Shown: positions 22,888-33,402, counted from the first letter of the stretch. The stretch: DNA of 64,000 bases from Dallia pectoralis (GCA_029465975.1 CM055748.1:15798544-15862543); one strand, 5' to 3'. The notes: generated by a model from the sequence alone, not told the origin. Numbers and translations: made by a program.

Positions 22888-22905
22888 ATCCCAGACGAGC
22901 CCCCA
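22888..22905 (-). other. Primer binding site, tRNA-Pro type
   Basis: On the minus strand TGGGGGCTCGTCTGGGAT follows the LTR end TGACA by two bases. It differs at one position from the tRNA-Pro primer binding site used by many retroelements. It fixes the start of the internal region of the Gypsy element and hence its LTR boundary at about 22908. Confidence 0.85.
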
Positions 22906-22907
22906 TT

Positions 22908-22985
22908 TGTCACAACCCGACACATAGATAACGAGAAACAAGGGAGTCCACATGTTGGCTTTAACCACTTCTTGACATTACCCAC
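22908..22985 (-). mobile_element. 5' LTR remnant of the Gmr1-like element
   Basis: The minus-strand LTR end ...gtcgggttgtgaca lies directly upstream of the primer binding site. Only about 75 bp can be assigned; beyond about 22985 the sequence no longer looks like an LTR. Confidence 0.5.
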
Positions 22986-23333
22986 CCAAATCTAAATGGA
23001 TATTGCTCTGGAACAGAAACATGGAGGAATATTTGGTAAAGGGCATTAAAAAGAAAACAGTCTGAATTCTGTGGAAATGTTCAATTAATTAAGGATAATG
23101 TAACATATAATATCTGGCATGAGCTAAAACTCAAAAAACAACATACTTTTTTAGTTTTTTATGTTTCAGTGACAGGTGCATCCAGTCACCCAAACGACCC
23201 TCTCAGCTCCACCTGTCTCCAATCTGCAAAAAATAACATAAACACAGACAGGGAGAGCCATGCATAACTCCGGCTCTGCTGGCACAGTGCCAGGACCGGC
23301 TGGTAACCTAGTACACACTGGAAAGGTAATATC
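22986..23333. other. Unassigned sequence
   Basis: AT-rich to about 23160, then about 170 bp with LTR-like text (cacctgtctccaatctgc) that probably belongs to the neighbouring Gypsy fragment. No gene seen. Confidence 0.4.
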
Positions 23334-23645
23334 TTAGTGGAAAAGTGGCGGAGGGAATTCTGAATATACTCTGCCCATGGCAGAAACTCCGACCACCCCC
23401 GGCCGGTCCTGACAGTACGACCTCAGGTTAGAAAGTCCACAGATAAATGGTCGTTGTGGAATGGGCAAAGGATGTAACTTACCCACCCGAAGATGTCTAG
23501 GTGCCTTACACTGGGGGCACATGGAACACGAGGAGACGTATAACCTCACATCCTTGGCCAGACTCGGGCCGATATTTACTGGTAAAACAACGCACTGTCC
23601 GACCGTCAATGCTTGGTGCGCCAAAGAGAAAGGTTGCACTGACAA
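23334..23645 (-). pseudogene. Gypsy integrase fragment (second element)
   Basis: The minus-strand frame includes PSLAKDVRLYVSSCSMCPQC and KLHPLPIPQRPF. These match the zinc-binding CxxC (C-S-M-C) and the linker before the catalytic core of ordinary Gypsy integrases (W.SL..DV..YV.SC..C). The core that should follow (VDFITDLP-type residues) is scrambled. With the RT/RNase H piece at 24410-25205 it gives the normal RT - RH - IN order, unlike the element at 14.5-22.9 kb. Confidence 0.75.
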
Positions 23646-24415
23646 TGGCTCCGCATTCGTTACATAGTTTTCTGTTTATTACTGTTTATATTGTTGTACA
23701 TGCTGCACTGTCGCTCATGCAATATGATCGACAAGCACTTTTGGAAGTTCGCTCATTACTGGATACGGACTTATTCTCCACTTACCAAATTAGCTGCTGG
23801 AACTCTTTTGTCCTGCCACCGTTGGGTTTACTAACACGCCGACGGAGGAGAAAGAAGAGAGGCAAACGTGCCGGAATACTCTGTAGATCTCGAATACTCT
23901 GCCAATGTTCAATCCTTGGACAATAAAATGGACGAACTACGCGCATGGATTAACTTTCAGCCGGACATTGCAAACTAGGGGTGTGCGGAAAAATCGATTC
24001 ACATTCGAACGCGATTCAAGCTTTGCCGATTCAGAATCGATTCATAGAATTCAAAAAATCGATTCATATTTATTATTATTTTTTTATTATTATTTTTTTT
24101 TTCTAGTGCCGTGTTACTATTGTCCTGAAATGAGTTGCAATTAGTGGCAAAAGTTTTTATTTTTGCATGAAGACAAAGTAATATCAAAATACATTTAATT
24201 TGTTGTGTTTCTTTTCTTTAAAATTGTATGTCTACTACAATCAATCACTTGGGAAAAAGTAAACTACATTTACATACTGTGAATCGTTTTTTTTAAGCGA
24301 AAATCGTTTTTGAATCGAAAATCGATTTTGAATCGAATCGTGAGCCTAAAAATCGATATCGAATCGTGAAATTTTCTGAATTGTGCACCCCTATTGCAAA
24401 CTGTACCGTTTTGGC
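23646..24415 (+). pseudogene. LINE ORF2 N-terminal fragment, split by a MITE
   Basis: The plus-strand frame carries YDRQALLEVRSLL, then the basic run TRRRRRKKRGKRAG and, after a one-base frameshift, NVQSLDNKMDELRAWINF at about 23903. These mark the start of the endonuclease domain in L2/Rex-type fish LINEs (N-x-x-S-L-x-N-K-x-D-E-L). A hAT MITE interrupts it at DIAN (23976). It lies between the RNase H and integrase pieces of a minus-strand Gypsy element, so it inserted there. Confidence 0.7.
23976..24393. mobile_element. hAT MITE, 418 bp, perfect 8-bp TSD
   Basis: The ends are TAGGGGTGTGC and GTGCACCCCTA (imperfect terminal inverted repeats). Subterminal aatcgattc and aatcgatt motifs repeat near both ends. 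The 8-mer ttgcaaac occurs immediately before (23968-23975) and after (24394-24401), the target duplication length of hAT elements. No coding capacity. Confidence 0.93.
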
Positions 24416-25205
24416 TCCCTCAAGCTAATTTCTCCACTCTGTCAAGGCTTTAACTACGGCTAACAACTCCCTATTGCCCACGTCATAGTTCTGCTCTGCC
24501 ATACTGAGTTTCCATGAGTAGAACGCACAGGGGCATAGTCGAAGTGGAACATTGGGACAGCACAGCACCTATCCCTTACCTCGGACACATCCACCTCCAC
24601 TATTAACAGTAACGATGTATCGGGATAAGCCAGGACTTGCGCAGATGTAAACAGTGCTTATGACACACTGAACGCGCTATCTGCCTCATTCGACCAGCGA
24701 ATAAGAAACAGTCCACCCTTTAACAAAGATGTAATAGGCGCTGACACCTTACCAAAGCCTTGGATGCACCTACGGTAGTAGTTGACAAATCCAATAAATT
24801 GCTGTACCGCTTTTACCATGGTAGGTGTAGGCCAGTTATGCATGGCCGGCACGCAATCGACCTCCATCTGCACTCCCTGAGTAATGTGGAACCCGAGACA
24901 CGAGACTGCTTGCTGAAAGAACAGACACTTCTTCTCTTCAGCATACAGATCATGCACAACAGTCGCTCCAGTACTCTGCGAACAAGGGAGACATGGTCAG
25001 CCCGCCTAGTCGAATACACCAGGATCTCATCAATGTAGACCACTACGCCATGGCCGATCATGCCCCTAAAGCAATTATTCACAAAGGACTGGAAAACCGA
25101 CGGTGCATTCATTAACCCGTATGGCATCACAATGTACTCATAGTGTCCTGTTGTAGTGCTGAAAGCTGTCTTCCACTCATCTCCCTCTCGGATACGCACC
25201 AAATA
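24410..25205 (-). pseudogene. Gypsy reverse transcriptase / RNase H fragment
   Basis: The minus-strand frame from 25202 contains EWKTAFSTTTGHYEYIVMPY, LMNAPSVFQSFVN and VVVYIDEILVYS. The last is the catalytic YxDD box, but the second aspartate reads glutamate (YIDE). A second piece (24957-24658) has KKCLFFQQAVSCLGFHI and FIGFVNYYRRCIQGF, the thumb or tether region. Decayed RNase H text with VEVDVSEV follows to about 24410. The polymerase would be inactive. Confidence 0.85.
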
Positions 25206-25254
25206 TGCGAAATGAGGGGAAGTGGATAACGATATCTCACTGTTAGACTATTTA

Positions 25255-25440
25255 ATGCTCTGTGGCCATGCGAGGGCCTTCCCTGTGAGGCAGGTGATGA
25301 GGGCGCATTTCCTCTGCTTGTCGGAGGATGCTGGGCTCATATCCCCCAGGTACAGTTCTAACTAAAAGACTGAGGAGAGCGACCGCCGAAGCCTGCCCGC
25401 AGGTAGCGGAAGACTGCCCTCGGAGGGAGCTCTGACACAT
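25255..25440 (-). pseudogene. Gypsy gag fragment
   Basis: A minus-strand frame reads DMSPASSDKQRKCALITCLT then GKALAWPQS, resembling the capsid segment of Gypsy gag (L..LTGKAL.WA). It joins RT sequence about 50 bp away, so protease and most of gag-pol between them were deleted. A solo LTR interrupts it at 25443. Confidence 0.65.
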
Positions 25441-25442
25441 AT

Positions 25443-25769
25443 TGTCACGCAACAAGGGTGCAGTGTAGGTAAAAGCCATTTGCAGATGCACACCATTACA
25501 TTTAAAAGCACAGCATCAAAACAAACTCAGAATACAAACAAAAACAACTAAACACTGTAGTGGAAAATAAAAGCTGAGCATACAAGGGCATTACTTTGAA
25601 CATCAAAACATTGATTTAGGGAACCCTGAATAAAACAATGTGACTTGAACTAACCTTTGCCAAATACAATGCCGAATAATGTGCCATCCCAACCTACTGA
25701 ATTAAATAGCCTCGGTGCTAATAACAAAACATAATGTGCACCCCATTAAAGTGTTCACCACGTGTGACA
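25443..25769 (-). mobile_element. Solo LTR, perfect 5-bp TSD
   Basis: On the minus strand it starts TGTCACACGTGGTGAAC and ends TTGCGTGACA. The 5-mer catat lies on both sides (25438-25442 and 25770-25774). The exact duplication shows this is a complete solo LTR formed by recombination, separate from the Gypsy fragment it sits in. Confidence 0.9.
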
Positions 25770-25840
25770 CATATAAGGCATACTATTTTAAGCTTTCTTA
25801 ATGCTTACAAGGTATGACACAAGTAATGATTGTGTTATGC

Positions 25841-26211
25841 TGTGTTGACTAGTGCGACTAGTCATCCACTTCTTGTTCTTTTTGTGTTGTGCTCACCTTT
25901 TCCTCTAGGTTAGTTTAGGTACATATGCACATCTGGGTTGAGTTGGTTTAATTACGAGGTGTATAAAAGTCACTGGGTGTGGTTGCACTGAGCTAAGAAT
26001 TGTTTCAAGTCACGTTGGTATGGTGAGTGTCATTGCGTGTTACTGTAATACGAATGTATTTTGAATCGCTTTGCGTAAGCACATTTCATTTCAATACAGT
26101 GTATGTTTTTGTGCTACGAGTTTGTTTTTTGTGTGTTAAATAAAACACCACAAATGTGATTACTTGTCTCTGCATTTGGCTTGTGGGCACAACACCTTGG
26201 ATATCGTGACA
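25841..26211 (+). mobile_element. Solo LTR, family A copy 1
   Basis: Starts TGTGTTGACTAGTGCGACTA and ends ATATCGTGACA. It has a TATA-like gtataaaag at about 25962 and a polyadenylation signal aataaaac at about 26141. The flanks tatgc and aatgc match at four of five bases. It is the same family as the inverted copy at 55234-55626 (shared tgactagt...actagtcatc opening and catatgcacatctgggttga). Confidence 0.88.
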
Positions 26212-26515
26212 AATGCAACATTCATCAGTCAAAAATGTAATAAATCATTCACAGTGCACATAAATCATCATACCCCTTTGAAAGTCACGTTTTTGTCTTA
26301 CAGCCTGAAATCAGGCAACAGTTCTTAAACATGAAAACAAATGAAAACTAGGTTTACAAAATTAGAAAAATTATCAGTTCCATGATTTAATATTTTAGAG
26401 CTTCCTATTGCCTTTACATTATAGCCATTAGTTTGTTAGGATATGTCACTATTATCTTTCAGTCTTGTATTTAGTTGTTGCTAAAGTAAGAATTTTATTT
26501 TAATTTTAATTATAT
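26212..26515. other. Unique AT-rich spacer
   Basis: No features recognised. Confidence 0.5.
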
Positions 26516-26523
26516 GTTTTTCT

Positions 26524-27453
26524 TAGGGCTGGGATATTTAACGCGTTAATCTGATGCGTTAATTTCAAATGTTTAACGCGTTAAAATAATTTAACGCAAT
26601 TAACGCACCACTTTATTAAGTTTCGGTTTCGGTTTGCTAAACCGAATTCAAATACCATAGAAGCAGCTCGTCTTTATTTTATCATATAAAAGCGAACACA
26701 TGGTCATTATTTACGTTACTAGAGAGTATATAGGACAGAAACACCCGATCATTATTGATGTTGCAATCCGCCAATCCGCGTTACTGCAGTAATGTGCGCC
26801 AAATCGGGCTTTTGACCAAACAAGTACTCGTTAACCAATGTTTTAGATAAATAGATAGAAACTGCCGCCCGATAAACACAGTAGAAGACGAGGGACTGAA
26901 ATAAATCATTCCAATTGCATTGGGATCCCCATCATACAATCTACCCTCTAAAACGATTGTTTTGAGACATAACCTGCTGGAGAAAGCAGAGAACGTCACT
27001 CTAATGGAGACCCTAACCAAACCAATCTTTAAAATTAATCTGGCAACTTTACATATAGTGCAATTATTTTGGCCTATAGGCTTACGTTCTAAAATAATCT
27101 ATCTTTGACATTGATGGTTTCACCTTACACTTTGTCATTTTGTTTTTGAAAATGTTTTATTTCATTTGGACTATTGCCAAGATGATCCAGTATTTTTGAT
27201 AACCTTCAGGGTTTAAATATATAACTTGCACTTCAACACTTTGTTTATAAAGTTGCTATATTTGATAAGAATGACTATTCTGTATTGTTCACAGGAGAGA
27301 CTATCATAAAATAATGTATTTCAAATATACTTCATTGTGTTAATTGATTTATTTCATTGTTTCAAACAATTTGGGGAAAATGCGATTAATCGCGATTAAT
27401 CACAGGATTGTGCGATTAATTAGTTAATTTTTTTAAATAAATTGACGGCCCTA
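26524..27453. mobile_element. hAT MITE, 930 bp, perfect 8-bp TSD
   Basis: Ends TAGGGCTGGG and GACGGCCCTA. Subterminal regions carry multiple acgcgttaa and gcgattaat motifs. The 8-mer gtttttct precedes (26516-26523) and follows (27454-27461) the element. A common vertebrate non-autonomous hAT type; no transposase frame seen. Confidence 0.93.
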
Positions 27454-27574
27454 GTTTTTCTGTTTGCTTTGTTTGTTTTATTTTCAAATATCGAAGAATA
27501 TTATCTGCATGTGCCTAGTTCCTCCACACCACTACAATATTATGACAAATTGTGACAGATAAAAAACATGTTTG

Positions 27575-27901
27575 GGTGGTTTATTATACAGACACCTAAA
27601 GCATTTATAGCATGGTGTCATATGGCTATTAAATTATATTGTGTAAATGGGGAAGACCTGACATAGAGTGTAAGATGGGAATGGATGGGGGCGATGGTAA
27701 CGTAGACCGCTAAAACCGTTGAGCGCCATGAGGGTGTGCCGGTGTAGTTGGAGATTTGACAGTTTTGACCTTCGTAAAAGGAGTTTGCTTTGTCTTAGCA
27801 TTTAAAAGTACCGTCAGTTGACAGAGCTGAGCATGAACAATATTAAAAGAAGATGACAAATCTTTTAAATCCTTGATTGTAGCTGCATTACAATAAATTA
27901 C
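27575..27901 (-). CDS. Candidate 3'-terminal exon, unrecognised gene
   Basis: On the minus strand a good splice acceptor (tttgtgttttctgcag, ending at 27902) opens into a 63-codon frame beginning IYCNAATIKDLKDL and ending TTPAHPHGAQRF before a stop at 27710. An AATAAA polyadenylation signal follows at 27585-27580, about 125 nt past the stop. The frame has a short amphipathic helix-like stretch (LSSSFNIVHAQLCQL) and a basic, threonine/proline-rich tail. I do not recognise the protein. Acceptor, open frame, stop and polyadenylation signal in the right order make it exon-like, but no other exon of the same gene is proven, and it could be a pseudogene or part of an unrecognised transposon. Confidence 0.35.
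27586..27640. repeat. Lone diverged copy of the 71-bp unit
   Basis: acagacacct, then a diverged middle, then gtgtcatatggctatta. These outer blocks match the unit of the array at 55641-60040 in order and spacing. It lies directly beyond the polyadenylation signal of the candidate exon. Confidence 0.65.
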
Positions 27902-27950
27902 TGCAGAAAACACAAACTAGCATTTGGCACATGCTAACCAACATAATTTA

Positions 27951-28901
27951 CACTGATGGGCTAAAACATAATGACCACCATGTCCTCCGCGTCACCCCGT
28001 CAACCGTTCCAACCCACAGAGGCATGGACTCTACAAGACCCCAAAAGGTGTCATGTGGTATCTGGCACAAAGTCTTTAGTAGTAGATCCTTTACGTCCTG
28101 TAAGTTGAATCAGATTTGGTTGTACATCACATCTCACAGATGCTTACTTAGATTGACATCTGGCGAATTTAAAGACCAGGGCAACACCTTTAACTTCTTA
28201 TTAAGTCCCTTAAACCATTCCTGAAAAAGGTGTGCAGTGTGCAGAAGGCCACTGCCATCAGGGAATACAATTGCCATGAAGGGATGTACCTGGTCTGTCG
28301 TCAACATACATGCCCAGACCCGGTGTCTCCCAGCAGAACAATGCCCAAAGCATCCCATTCCCTCCATCGTCTTGTTGTTTTACCTGCATCCTGGCACCAT
28401 CACATCACATGTAACACACGCACATGGCCATCCATGAATGTAAGACAACATAGGACCTTCTTCCAATGCAAGTATCAGTTCTAACCCTAGCGCGTCCATT
28501 GTAGGCACTCTAACCCTAGCGCGTCCATTGTAGGCACTTTTGACACGGGTCATCATGGGCACTCTGACTGCCCTGTGGCTACGCAGTCCCATACATAGCA
28601 GGGTGGCGAGGCACTGTGTGTTGTGATACATTCATCCCCTAAGGACCATTTTCTGTGACTTCTGCCACTGTAGATCTTCTGTCAGTTAGGACCAGATGGT
28701 ATAACCTTTGTTGCCTTTACATATCGATAGGCCTTAGGCACGCAACACCATGTAACCGGTTTGTGGTTAGCCCTTCCTCGGACCACGGCCATAAGCACCA
28801 CTGCTGACTGGGAGCACCCTAAAAGACATTTGACCTTGTTAGGAAGTGATCAACATTATTTCGCTCAACATATGAGTGGTCATAATGTTTTGTCATCAGT
28901 G
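27951..28901. mobile_element. DNA transposon remnant with CACTG termini
   Basis: The left end is CACTGATGGGCTAAAACATA plus atgaccacc. The right end on the minus strand is CACTGATGACAAAACATTAT plus gaccactcat, a clear terminal inverted repeat. TA precedes the left end; the right flank reads ct. Interior text is old and has no usable transposase frame. A 31-bp direct duplication (ctaaccctagcgcgtccatt...) is present at 28480-28540. Superfamily probably Tc1/mariner, not certain. Confidence 0.65.
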
Positions 28902-29639
28902 CTAATAGAGAGTGAACAACAGTGGTTCTAGCACTGAGCCCTGCGGCACACGCTTCTGGACTGTTATCATATCAGATGTCTTATGTCAAACTGAAAACAT
29001 TGTCTTCTGTTTGTCAGGTAGCTGTTAAACCATGCAACCTTAAAAAGAATCACTATCATGCCTCAGTTTTTGCTGAGATGGGGTACACATACGGGACAGT
29101 ACATTTTCTGAGACCTTTTTTGGCTCAACTGCACTGTTTATATAATGTACAGATTTTTTTATAGTCAGTAAAGAGGATGCATAAGCTGCCAAGCTCATTT
29201 TCCAGATCATCATCATAATCATATTGTAGGGAAAATGTCTTCTGAACTACTTAACATATATCCCCATCCATCCAAATAACCAATTCATGACAGAATAAAT
29301 GGGTTATTCATTATGTATTTCAATGATTTATACTAAAGGTTTTTTAAGTGTGTGTTATTTTAGTAACAACAGTGAGGGTTTTTTCCACCATAAAAACAAC
29401 AAACTGAAGATGTTGCCTCTTAAAATGTGAACAATCCAAAATGCAAACAAAACATTTTTTTTTTTAAAGAAATCTATGACACAAGGAAACGTGGATTAAG
29501 TGAACAGTTCTGAATCATTTCCGAAGGCAATGTATGTCTGGGTTATACACAATGCACCTGTCGGATTTACTATTAAAGGTTGGGATCAGTAATTATGTGC
29601 CATTTAAAATAAAGATTTGACCTAATGTCTAATCATTAC
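28902..29639. other. Unique AT-rich DNA
   Basis: About 740 bp without a recognisable gene or complete repeat. A short stretch near 28920-28960 (agtggttctagcactgagcc) resembles old LINE text but cannot be assigned. Confidence 0.4.
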
Positions 29640-30002
29640 TGTCACGGCCGTAGGGTGTAGTGCAGTTGAAAGCCATTTGCAGAGCCATGTAATACAAGAA
29701 AGTAAAACAAACCGTAAATGGTGAAAATGCTAAACTGTTGAAATGAGACCAATAATCGCATTTCGTGACTTATACAAATATGTTCAATAACAACAGCTAT
29801 ATGTATATCCACACTCACCTCAAATACCAACGTGACGTTAAACAATGCTAAGCAAAGCTAAATACTTGCTAGCAACCCTTTATAGCTCAACTAATGACTA
29901 AACGCTAACTGCTGTGAACAGAACATAAACAAAAACCCATGACAGAACCGTGCACCACCATAACAGTCCCGTATAGCAACAAAACCCTCATCACTCGTGA
30001 CA
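29640..30002 (-). mobile_element. Solo LTR, family B copy 1
   Basis: On the minus strand it begins TGTCACGAGTGATGAGGG and ends ACGGCCGTGACA. The flanks attac and ataac match at four of five bases. The same family recurs at 30702-31069 in the same orientation (shared caatgctaagca, gcaaccctttatag, gtgcaccacc). Confidence 0.88.
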
Positions 30003-30072
30003 ATAACTCTTCCCCTAACCTTAATAGCCTAACCTTAACCAAACTCCTAAACCTTAAGGCTAAACCTAACCC

Positions 30073-30183
30073 TAGTTATGTTACCTTCTGTGCTCAGTTA
30101 TGTAGTTCAACAGGTAGATGCAATTGAGCTGTCTAAATGTTTGGTTGATGAGTTGTTGTCATTGGTTCTAGAGAAATATTCCT
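30073..30183 (-). pseudogene. Exon-like relic related to the 60.2-kb ORF
   Basis: The minus strand has an acceptor-like gtaaatcttcctcag before 30180 and a donor-like AAG|GTAAC at about 30080. In one frame it reads LINQTFRQLNCI, which aligns with LIDQTFGQFCCV in the ORF at 60018-60248. The 37 bp compared share 27 bases, and nine of the ten differences are transitions, many at third codon positions. A TGA lies a few codons upstream in the same frame, so this copy is probably dead. Confidence 0.4.
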
Positions 30184-30375
30184 GAGGAAGATTTACGACA
30201 TCAATTATAATACATTTTAAATCATACAAACGTACACCCCTCCCTTTAACAGGTTTTGTGCGCACACACACACAAACACTTTCAATTGTGAAATGCAAGC
30301 TATTTCTGTTGGGTTTGCAGATTGCCACATGCCCAAATTATATTAAGAACACACACATTTGTTTTTTATCCATGT

Positions 30376-30700
30376 GTGTCAGGGTTCTGTGAGATACAGA
30401 ACTGGACACGTGATACTAGTGAAAAGTGAACAAAAGTTTATTTCTTCGATACAGAGTTATGGATGCAGAGGTCTGTGTTGCAGAGGCAGTGTGTAACGCT
30501 TAGGCTCCAGGCAGGAAACAGGACACAGGCGCAGAGCTTTCTTTATTTAAAGACAGGCAAACACGAAACTAACTGAAACACACACCGAAACACACAGTAT
30601 CCCCCCCCACGCGCTGCTGCAGCCCCCAAACACAAAAGGCATGGAGGATGGGCCAAAAACAGACCCTGTCCCTCGCTGGCTATCTTCTCGGCTTAGCATT
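30376..30700 (-). mobile_element. LTR-like fragment
   Basis: tgtcagggttctgtgagata at 30377 and a polyadenylation-type aataaac on the minus strand near 30440 (gtttatttc on plus) suggest an LTR or its 3' part. It contains a second tttattt at about 30541. No pol motifs. It ends where family B copy 2 begins. Confidence 0.4.
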
Positions 30701-30701
30701 C

Positions 30702-31069
30702 TGTCACGGCTTGTCCAAGGTGTCGTAAGCCAAATGCAGAGCCAGATAATCCGGTTATTAAATACAAACATAAAACAAACCGAGAACGGTGAAGACACCA
30801 GCTGATTGCATGAAATGAAAATGCACATATAGCGACTAAAGCGAATACATTCAAACAACCGCAATAGATATATACACATACACTCACCTCTAATACAACT
30901 GTGACTTGAAACAATGCTAAGCAACGTGGTAACTTGCTAGCAACCCTTTATAGCCCAACTAATGACACTAATAACTAACAGCTGAGTACAGACAGTAAAC
31001 AAAAGCCATGTGAAGCGTGCACCACCCTAATAGTCCCGTGTAGAAACAAAACCCTCACCACTCGTGACA
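30702..31069 (-). mobile_element. Solo LTR, family B copy 2
   Basis: On the minus strand it begins TGTCACGAGTGGTGAGGG and ends AAGCCGTGACA; close relative of 29640-30002. The right flank passes at once into the 39-bp array, so no target duplication can be checked (left cattc, right cctat). Confidence 0.85.
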
Positions 31070-32890
31070 CCTATTCCCTTACCTGAACCCTAACCTATAT
31101 CCATGCTTCCTATTCCCTTACCTAACCCTAACCTATATCCATGCTTCCTATTCCCTTACCTAACCCTAACCTATATCCATGCTTCCTATTCCCTTAGCTG
31201 AACCCTAACCTATATCTATGCTTCCTATTCCCTTAGCTGAACCCTAACCTATATCTATGCTTCCTATTCCCTTACCTGAACCTAACCTATATCCATGCTT
31301 CCTATTCCCTTACCTGAACCCTAACCTATATCCATGCTTCCTATTCCCTTACCTGAACCTAACCTATATCCATGCTTCCTATTCCCTTAGCTGAACCCTA
31401 ACCTATATCTATGCTTCCTATTCCCTTAGCTGAACCCTAACCTATATCTATGCTTCCTATTCCCTTAGCTGAACCCTAACCTATATCCATGCTTCCTATT
31501 CCCTTAGCTGAACCCTAACCTATATCTATGCTTCCTATTCCCTTAGCTGAACCCTAACCTATATCTATGCTTCCTATTCCCTTAGCTGAACCCTAACCTA
31601 TATCCATGCTTCCTATTCCCTTACCTGAACCTAACCTATATCTATGCTTCCTATTCCCTTACCTGAACCCTAACCTATATCCATGCTTCCTATTCCCTTA
31701 GCTAACCCTAACCTATATCTATGCTTCCTATTCCCTTACCTGAACCTAACCCTAACCTATATCTATGCTTCCTATTCCCTTACCTGAACCTAACCTATAT
31801 CCATGCTTCCTATTCCCTTACCTGAACCCTAACCTATATCCATGCTTCCTATTCCCTTACCTGAACCTAACCTATATCTATGCTTCCTATTCCCTTAGCT
31901 GAACCCTAACCTATATCTATGCTTCCTATTCCCTTAGCTGAACCCTAACCTATATCCATGCTTCCTATTCCCTTACCTGAACCTAACCTATATCTATGCT
32001 TCCTATTCCCTTACCTGAACCCTAACCTACATCTATGCTTCCTATTCCCTTACCTGAACCTAACCTATATCCATGCTTCCTATTCCCTTAGCTGAACCCT
32101 AACCTATATCTATGCTTCCTATTCCCTTAGCTGAACCTAACCTATATCTATGCTTCCTATTCCCTTAGCTGAACCCTAACCTATATCCATGCTTCCTATT
32201 CCCTTACCTGAACCCTAACCTATATCCATGCTTCCTATTCCCTTACCTGAACCCTAACCTATATCCATGCTTCCTATTCCCTTAGCTGAACCCTAACCTA
32301 TATCTATGCTTCCTATTCCCTTAGCTGAACCCTAACCTATATCTATGCTTCCTATTCCCTTAGCTGAACCCTAACCTATATCTATGCTTCCTATTCCCTT
32401 AGCTGAACCTAACCTATATCTATGCTTCCTATTCCCTTAGCTGAACCCTAACCTATATACATGCTTCCTATTCCCTTAGCTGAACCTAACCCTAACCTAT
32501 ATCCATGCTTCCTATCTCGAACCCTAACCTATATCCATGCTTCCTATTCCCTTAGCTGAACCCTAACCTATATCTATGCTTCCTATTCCCTTAGCTGAAC
32601 CTAACCCTAACCTATATCCATGCTTCCTATCTCCTAGCTGAACCTAACCCTAACCTATATACATGCTTCCTATTCCCTTACCTGAACCTAACCTATATCC
32701 ATGTTTCCTATCTCCTAGCTGAACCCTAACCTATATACATGTTTCCTATCTCGAACCCTAACCTATATACATGCTTCCTATTCCCTAGTCCAAACGTATC
32801 CCTAACCTATATCCATGTTTCCTATTTCCTATCTCCTAGCTCGAACCCTAACCCAGATATCCATGCTTCCTATTCCCTAGTCCAGACGTA
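31070..32890. repeat. 39-bp minisatellite (about 46 copies)
   Basis: The unit is cctatatccatgcttcctat plus tcccttagctgaaccctaa. Alternatives are ccatg/ctatg, ttagctg/ttacctg and accctaa/acctaa. The last 400 bp are increasingly irregular (32480-32890). It starts at the base after the LTR end. Confidence 0.95.
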
Positions 32891-33010
32891 TCCCTAACCT
32901 AATCTGTAATGCATTAACCTGAAAGGTATCCTCATTATAAAACATTTCTCAATTGCATATTTTCTCAATCTCTATGAAGTAAAAATCACATCCCCATCCA
33001 AGGGCGAGGC
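32891..33010. other. Spacer between arrays
   Basis: About 120 bp of AT-rich sequence; nothing recognised. Confidence 0.5.
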
Positions 33011-33402
33011 TTCAGCACCCCTAAAAAGGAGCTCAGCACCCCTAAAAAGGAGCTCAGCACCCCTAAAAAGGAGCTCAGCACCCCTTAAGAGGAGCTCAGC
33101 ACCCCTAAAAAGGAGCTCAGCACCCCTAAAAAGGAGCTCAGCACCCTAAAAGGAGCTCAGCACCCCTAAAGAGGAGCTCAGCACCCCTAAAAAGGAGCTC
33201 AGCACCCCTTAAGAGGAGCTCAGCACCCCTAAAAAGGAGCTCAGCACCCCTAAAAAGGAGCTCAGCACCCCTAAAGAGGAGCTCAGCACCCCTAAAAAGG
33301 AGCTCAGCACCCCTTAAGAGGAGCTCAGCACCCCTAAAGAGGAGCTCAGCACCCCTAAAGAGGAGCTCAGCACCCCTAAAGAGGAGCTCAGCACCCCTAA
33401 AA
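33011..33402. repeat. 21-bp minisatellite (about 18 copies)
   Basis: The unit ggagctcagcacccctaaaa(a) carries a SacI-type gagctc palindrome. Variants are taaaaa, taaaga and ttaaga. On the minus strand it is an open frame repeating LLFRGAE, an artefact of the 21-bp period. Confidence 0.95.

Larger units (their letters stand above)
14476..22985 (-). mobile_element. Gmr1-like Ty3/Gypsy element, fragmented
   Basis: On the minus strand, from high to low coordinates: the 3' end of an LTR (last base about 22908), a tRNA-Pro-type primer binding site, gag with a CCHC zinc knuckle, an aspartic protease, the integrase N-terminus, several insertions and arrays, the integrase C-terminus, and the reverse transcriptase start. 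Integrase precedes reverse transcriptase, the reverse of ordinary Gypsy elements and the hallmark of the Gmr1-like lineage first described in Atlantic cod. The element is cut off inside reverse transcriptase by the LINE at 12795-14475; the RNase H and 3' LTR are not seen. Confidence 0.75.

Noticed and set aside
22986..23160. Tx1/L1-like LINE fragment
   Set aside because: A few phrases looked like an L1-type C-terminus, but frames are broken and the match is too weak to support.
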